A stretch of 64,000 bases of DNA, from positions 20,333-84,332 of the forward strand of contig CAWZYM010000476.1 in NCBI GenBank assembly GCA_963966185.1. Direction: 5' to 3'. Position numbers and translations under genes: made by a program. Origin of the DNA: Rhabditoides inermis. Lineage: Eukaryota > Nematoda > Chromadorea > Rhabditida > Rhabditidae. Shown here piece after piece: positions 61,683-64,000 of the stretch. A model generated the notes under the pieces. That model was not told where the DNA came from and did not search any database. It saw only the letters and a program-made list of their open reading frames with translations. Each line of letters begins with the position of its first letter. Positions within the stretch are counted from its first letter, which is position 1.

Positions 61683-63276
61683 TCCTCTTGGTCAGTACAT
61701 GAAGGACTCTGCGCTGATCATTGTGATACAACTCAATCTCTACAAGGCTTGTTTCGACTGGGACTACCTTGCCGTCAAACCCTTCCACGTGCACTATGTG
61801 CTTTGGTTGTATCACTGGGAGTTTCAGAGAGTTTGCGAGATCTTCGTCTACGAAACTTTTCTGCGCGCCAGTGTCAATCATGACGTCAATCGCTCTGGAA
61901 CCGTTCGTGGTCATTGGCAGAATGAGGAGATATCCCCCTGTTCCGATCACGCTATTCTGTCTATAGTACGGTGCATAGGTGGAGGATTGCGGGCCCTTCA
62001 GGGTGACTACAGGTGACTGGTCACGTGAAGCGGGGCGGTAATTGCGATGGCCGCCTCTGAATCCTCCCCTTCCTCTTCTGTTCTGGAAATGCACCTTCTT
62101 TCTCGGATAGGGTGACTTGCTCGTTCGATTTCTGTCATCTTGCCCCTGTCGCCCGTTCTCAAACGGACGGCGTTGTTGACTTTTTTCCCGGTTCCATGGT
62201 CGTCTTTGCGACTGCGATCGATTACGGAACTGCCAGTGCGACCCTCGGAAGGCGCCGCGGCCCCTTCCCCTCTGATTTGAATTCCAGTTGTTTCTGGGGA
62301 AATTGTTCTCGCCACTTCTTCCCGAAAAGAACGGGCGAGACTGGGAGCGCTGCTGGCTGTGCACTTGCCGACCTTGCTGGCCTTGCTGGCCTTGCTGGCC
62401 GTGCTGGCCTTGCCGACCTCGCTGAGGGTCCGGCGGCTTCTCTGTCATTGCGACCATTTGAGTAGAAGAGGTGTTGCTTTCAACATAGCCCTGCGCCATT
62501 TCCAAGGCTCTCTGTGAGTCTTCGATCTCTCGTATCACTTTCTCAAGCACTCGGATGAACTTGTCCACGTTATCTTTGAACTTGCTTTGCTTGTTCATCA
62601 CTTTGTTCCATACGAGTGTGGGGAATTTGCGCATGATAACAGTGATGAGGCGAGGAGTGTTGGTTTCGGACGCTCTTTGCAGTTGCAGGAGTATTCCCTT
62701 CACTTTGTTGAAGGTGCAGCGTAGACTAGTGTGATGGGTTTTGGCTGTCGGAATACTATCCATTTCATCCCACAGCGCGGTTGCTACCAGCTCGCGTCTT
62801 CCGTATGTTTTTCTTAGGAGATGCAACGCCGGTTTGAGATTGTCGCCAGTCAGTGCGAATTGGTCAAGGAGACCGCCTGCTGGCCCTGTGCACGCCTGCT
62901 TGAGGCGCGCTAGTTGCAACACTGGTGCCATCCCACTCTTGCTCACGAGCGCGTCGAATAGATCTGAGAACTCCATCCAACGGTGCACGTCACCATTGAA
63001 TTCTGGGAGCTCGATTGTGTTCGCAAACGTGAGTGAGTCAATGTCTATTTTGAAAACCTTCTGATTTTCCCTCCCTGCACTGCTTTGCTTGTCATCGTCC
63101 TCATCACCCTCTTCACTCTCTTTGTCTTCCCCATTTTTCTTCTTGTTCTTTTTCTCTGTCTTCTTTTTGTTTTGCTTCTTGTTATCCTTCCGCTCCCACT
63201 CTGAGTCAGACGAGGTGGACGAGTCGGAAGATGAGTCAGAGGAGTCAGACGATGGGGAGAAGACGAGGAGGACTTG
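61495..63276 (-). CDS. BEL/Pao Gag (DUF1759-like) and aspartic protease
   Basis: The frame is open from an in-frame stop at 63277-63279; the first ATG is at 62988, but homology starts earlier (ELPEFNGDVHRWMEF), so entry by a frame change from the upstream frame is more likely. Parts in order: an acidic/Lys-rich leader, a DUF1759-like capsid region (HRWMEFSDLFDALV onward, about 200 residues), a Gln/Gly/Arg-rich tract (GQQGQQGQQG, RGRGRGAFRG) that takes the place of a zinc knuckle, and a retropepsin with the active-site IDTGAQKSFVDEDLA at about residue 368 after the Met. The last ~65 residues before the stop are out of register with the family, so the useful frame leaves near 61690. Note that no CCHC motif is present. 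Confidence 0.8.
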   Translation of the reverse strand, partial: QVLLVFSPSSDSSDSSSDSSTSSDSEWERKDNKKQNKKKTEKKNKKKNGEDKESEEGDEDDDKQSSAGRENQKVFKIDIDSLTFANTIELPEFNGDVHRWMEFSDLFDALVSKSGMAPVLQLARLKQACTGPAGGLLDQFALTGDNLKPALHLLRKTYGRRELVATALWDEMDSIPTAKTHHTSLRCTFNKVKGILLQLQRASETNTPRLITVIMRKFPTLVWNKVMNKQSKFKDNVDKFIRVLEKVIREIEDSQRALEMAQGYVESNTSSTQMVAMTEKPPDPQRGRQGQHGQQGQQGQQGRQVHSQQRSQSRPFFSGRSGENNFPRNNWNSNQRGRGRGAFRGSHWQFRNRSQSQRRPWNREKSQQRRPFENGRQGQDDRNRTSKSPYPRKKVHFQNRRGRGGFRGGHRNYRPASRDQSPVVTLKGPQSSTYAPYYRQNSVIGTGGYLLILPMTTNGSRAIDVMIDTGAQKSFVDEDLANSLKLPVIQPKHIVHVEGFDGKVVPVETSLVEIELYHNDQRRVLHVLTKRNAHRRQRAMPVCRRPTNSRAERRSASKTKIQCSTPDWNGLENETHGEYYVLRTAVRALSCGK

Positions 63277-63775
63277 TTACCACTAGGGGCCTTTTCTCTC
63301 TTCTTTTCTTTCTCTGAGCTGTTCGCTTTGTTCGACTCTTTCTTGCTTGCCGTTTTCGAGATTCTTTGGTCACTGTTTTTGTGACAGCGGATTTCACTTT
63401 GCAGCTGTTGCTTGCACGGTCTACTTCTTCTTCTGTGTCCTGAACTTCTTGCACTCGCGGTGTGCGATGTGCAGTCACGTTTTCAATGTTTTGTGGGTAG
63501 TCAGGAACCACAGGTGCGGGTCCGCGGTGCGAGTGTTGGCTAAATGACGAAAATCCGGAGCCAAAGCTATTCGCGAGTGCGCTTGTGACTCTCTCGCGCG
63601 AATGCTCTTCACTCACTGGCTGTGGCACGTCGTACACTGGGCTATCGCGGACCATTGACTGTTTTGACCAGTCTGCTCGTAGGTCAAAGACTGGGCTGCA
63701 TTGTATCATGTCCAGGTCGACGAGAGTACGTGTGTCTCCCTGTCCGCTCTTGGGGGTGGAAGTGAGCTGCTGCAT
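63245..63775 (-). CDS. BEL/Pao upstream frame, basic protein segment (176 codons)
   Basis: It starts at an ATG (63775-63773) that overlaps the stop of the frame before it as TAATG. The first ~125 residues are Ser/Pro/Gln-rich without a recognised domain; the last ~40 are strongly basic (KRQARKSRTKRTAQRKKRRE). It ends at 63245, overlapping the next (Gag) frame by about 30 bp. Its place suggests an N-terminal extension of Gag, or a separate small Gag-associated protein. No homologue is recognised. Confidence 0.55.
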   Translation of the reverse strand: MQQLTSTPKSGQGDTRTLVDLDMIQCSPVFDLRADWSKQSMVRDSPVYDVPQPVSEEHSRERVTSALANSFGSGFSSFSQHSHRGPAPVVPDYPQNIENVTAHRTPRVQEVQDTEEEVDRASNSCKVKSAVTKTVTKESRKRQARKSRTKRTAQRKKRREKRPLVVTSPPRLLPIV

Positions 63776-64000
63776 TACTGTTTCCCCAGTATCATTTTTG
63801 CTGGAGGCGCTGTTCGTTCTATTGCCTGTCCCTTCCGAGCCTCGAACCTTATTAGGGGGGCTGAGTGAGAGGGAGTGTTGCTGCTCGCAGAGCTATTGCG
63901 GAAAGGGCTTGTTGGGTCGCTGTTAATTGTTCCGCAGTCGAACCTCATTAGCTCCTTGCTGAATTCGCTTTCAGCGAGCGGGTCTAGAGCGCGGACATTT
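63775..64000 (-). CDS. BEL/Pao 5'-most frame, partial (runs off the window)
   Basis: The frame is open from the window edge to a TAA at 63777-63775, at least 74 codons, with a possible Met at 63948. It is rich in Ser, Asn, Pro and Thr with no recognised domain. The frame is the same as that of the Gag-protease segment, while the frame between them differs. It may be the start of Gag, or an upstream frame coupled to the next by the overlapping stop and start. Confidence 0.45.
   Translation of the reverse strand, partial: NVRALDPLAESEFSKELMRFDCGTINSDPTSPFRNSSASSNTPSHSAPLIRFEARKGQAIERTAPPAKMILGKQ

Larger units (their letters stand above)
54712..64000 (-). mobile_element. BEL/Pao LTR retroelement with envelope-like region (5' end outside window)
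   Basis: On the minus strand the order is Gag-like, aspartic protease, reverse transcriptase, RNase H, H2C2 zinc finger plus DDE integrase, DUF5641-type domain and a membrane glycoprotein region. That order, and a DUF1759-like Gag, define BEL/Pao elements (Belpaoviridae). Env-bearing members with phlebovirus-like glycoproteins are known from nematodes. A purine-rich tract typical of plus-strand priming follows the last frame at 54745-54712. The 5' LTR, primer site and start of Gag lie beyond position 64000. The frames are long but interrupted by frame changes at about 63260, 61690 and 59935. Confidence 0.85.

Overview
The window is eukaryotic, repeat-dominated DNA, most likely from a nematode. 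The taxon is inferred from three things: a BEL/Pao retroelement carrying a cysteine-rich, phlebovirus-like envelope region (a combination known from nematode elements), an intron-bearing gene model with 40-48 bp introns, and an RTE-type non-LTR retrotransposon. No host housekeeping gene, tRNA or rRNA was recognised. About 28 kb is one satellite, about 23 kb is a block of rolling-circle-transposon-like DNA, and about 12 kb at the right end holds retroelement and retroelement-derived genes.

Layout. (1) 1-20745 is satellite A with a 166-bp monomer, interrupted at 3449-4010 by a 562-bp MITE with perfect 21-bp inverted ends and a TTAA target duplication. (2) 20746-43818 is a 23,073-bp block set into satellite A. 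The array stops in mid-monomer at 20745 and resumes at the very next monomer base at 43819. Read on the minus strand, the block is a head-to-tail series of units that begin with TC and end with CTAG, with a GC-rich hairpin just inside or at the CTAG end, which is Helitron-type architecture. Four R units (two carrying the same 1,591-bp RTE insertion) are followed by units of a second family (E5, E6b and a truncated E6a). The second family is made of module X, minisatellites B (~148 bp) and C (~110 bp), and module Y. (3) 43819-52079 is satellite A again, with a 2.75-kb higher-order repeat. (4) 52080-54711 is single-copy-looking DNA with a plus-strand, five-exon gene model for an RG-rich protein with gag-type CCHC zinc knuckles, plus a possible tiny two-exon gene. 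(5) 54712-64000 is a minus-strand BEL/Pao element running off the right edge, with Gag, protease, reverse transcriptase/RNase H, integrase and envelope-like regions spread over five reading-frame segments.

How the parts relate. No complete autonomous machinery is visible for the MITE or for the Helitron-like units, so both look non-autonomous. The RTE copies keep an intact-looking reverse transcriptase but lack the endonuclease end. The BEL element has long open frames, with three consecutive frame changes that all go in the same direction and one overlapping stop/start. The order of events that can be read is: satellite A amplified; the MITE and the Helitron-like block inserted; RTE inserted into one R unit; that R unit then duplicated in tandem.
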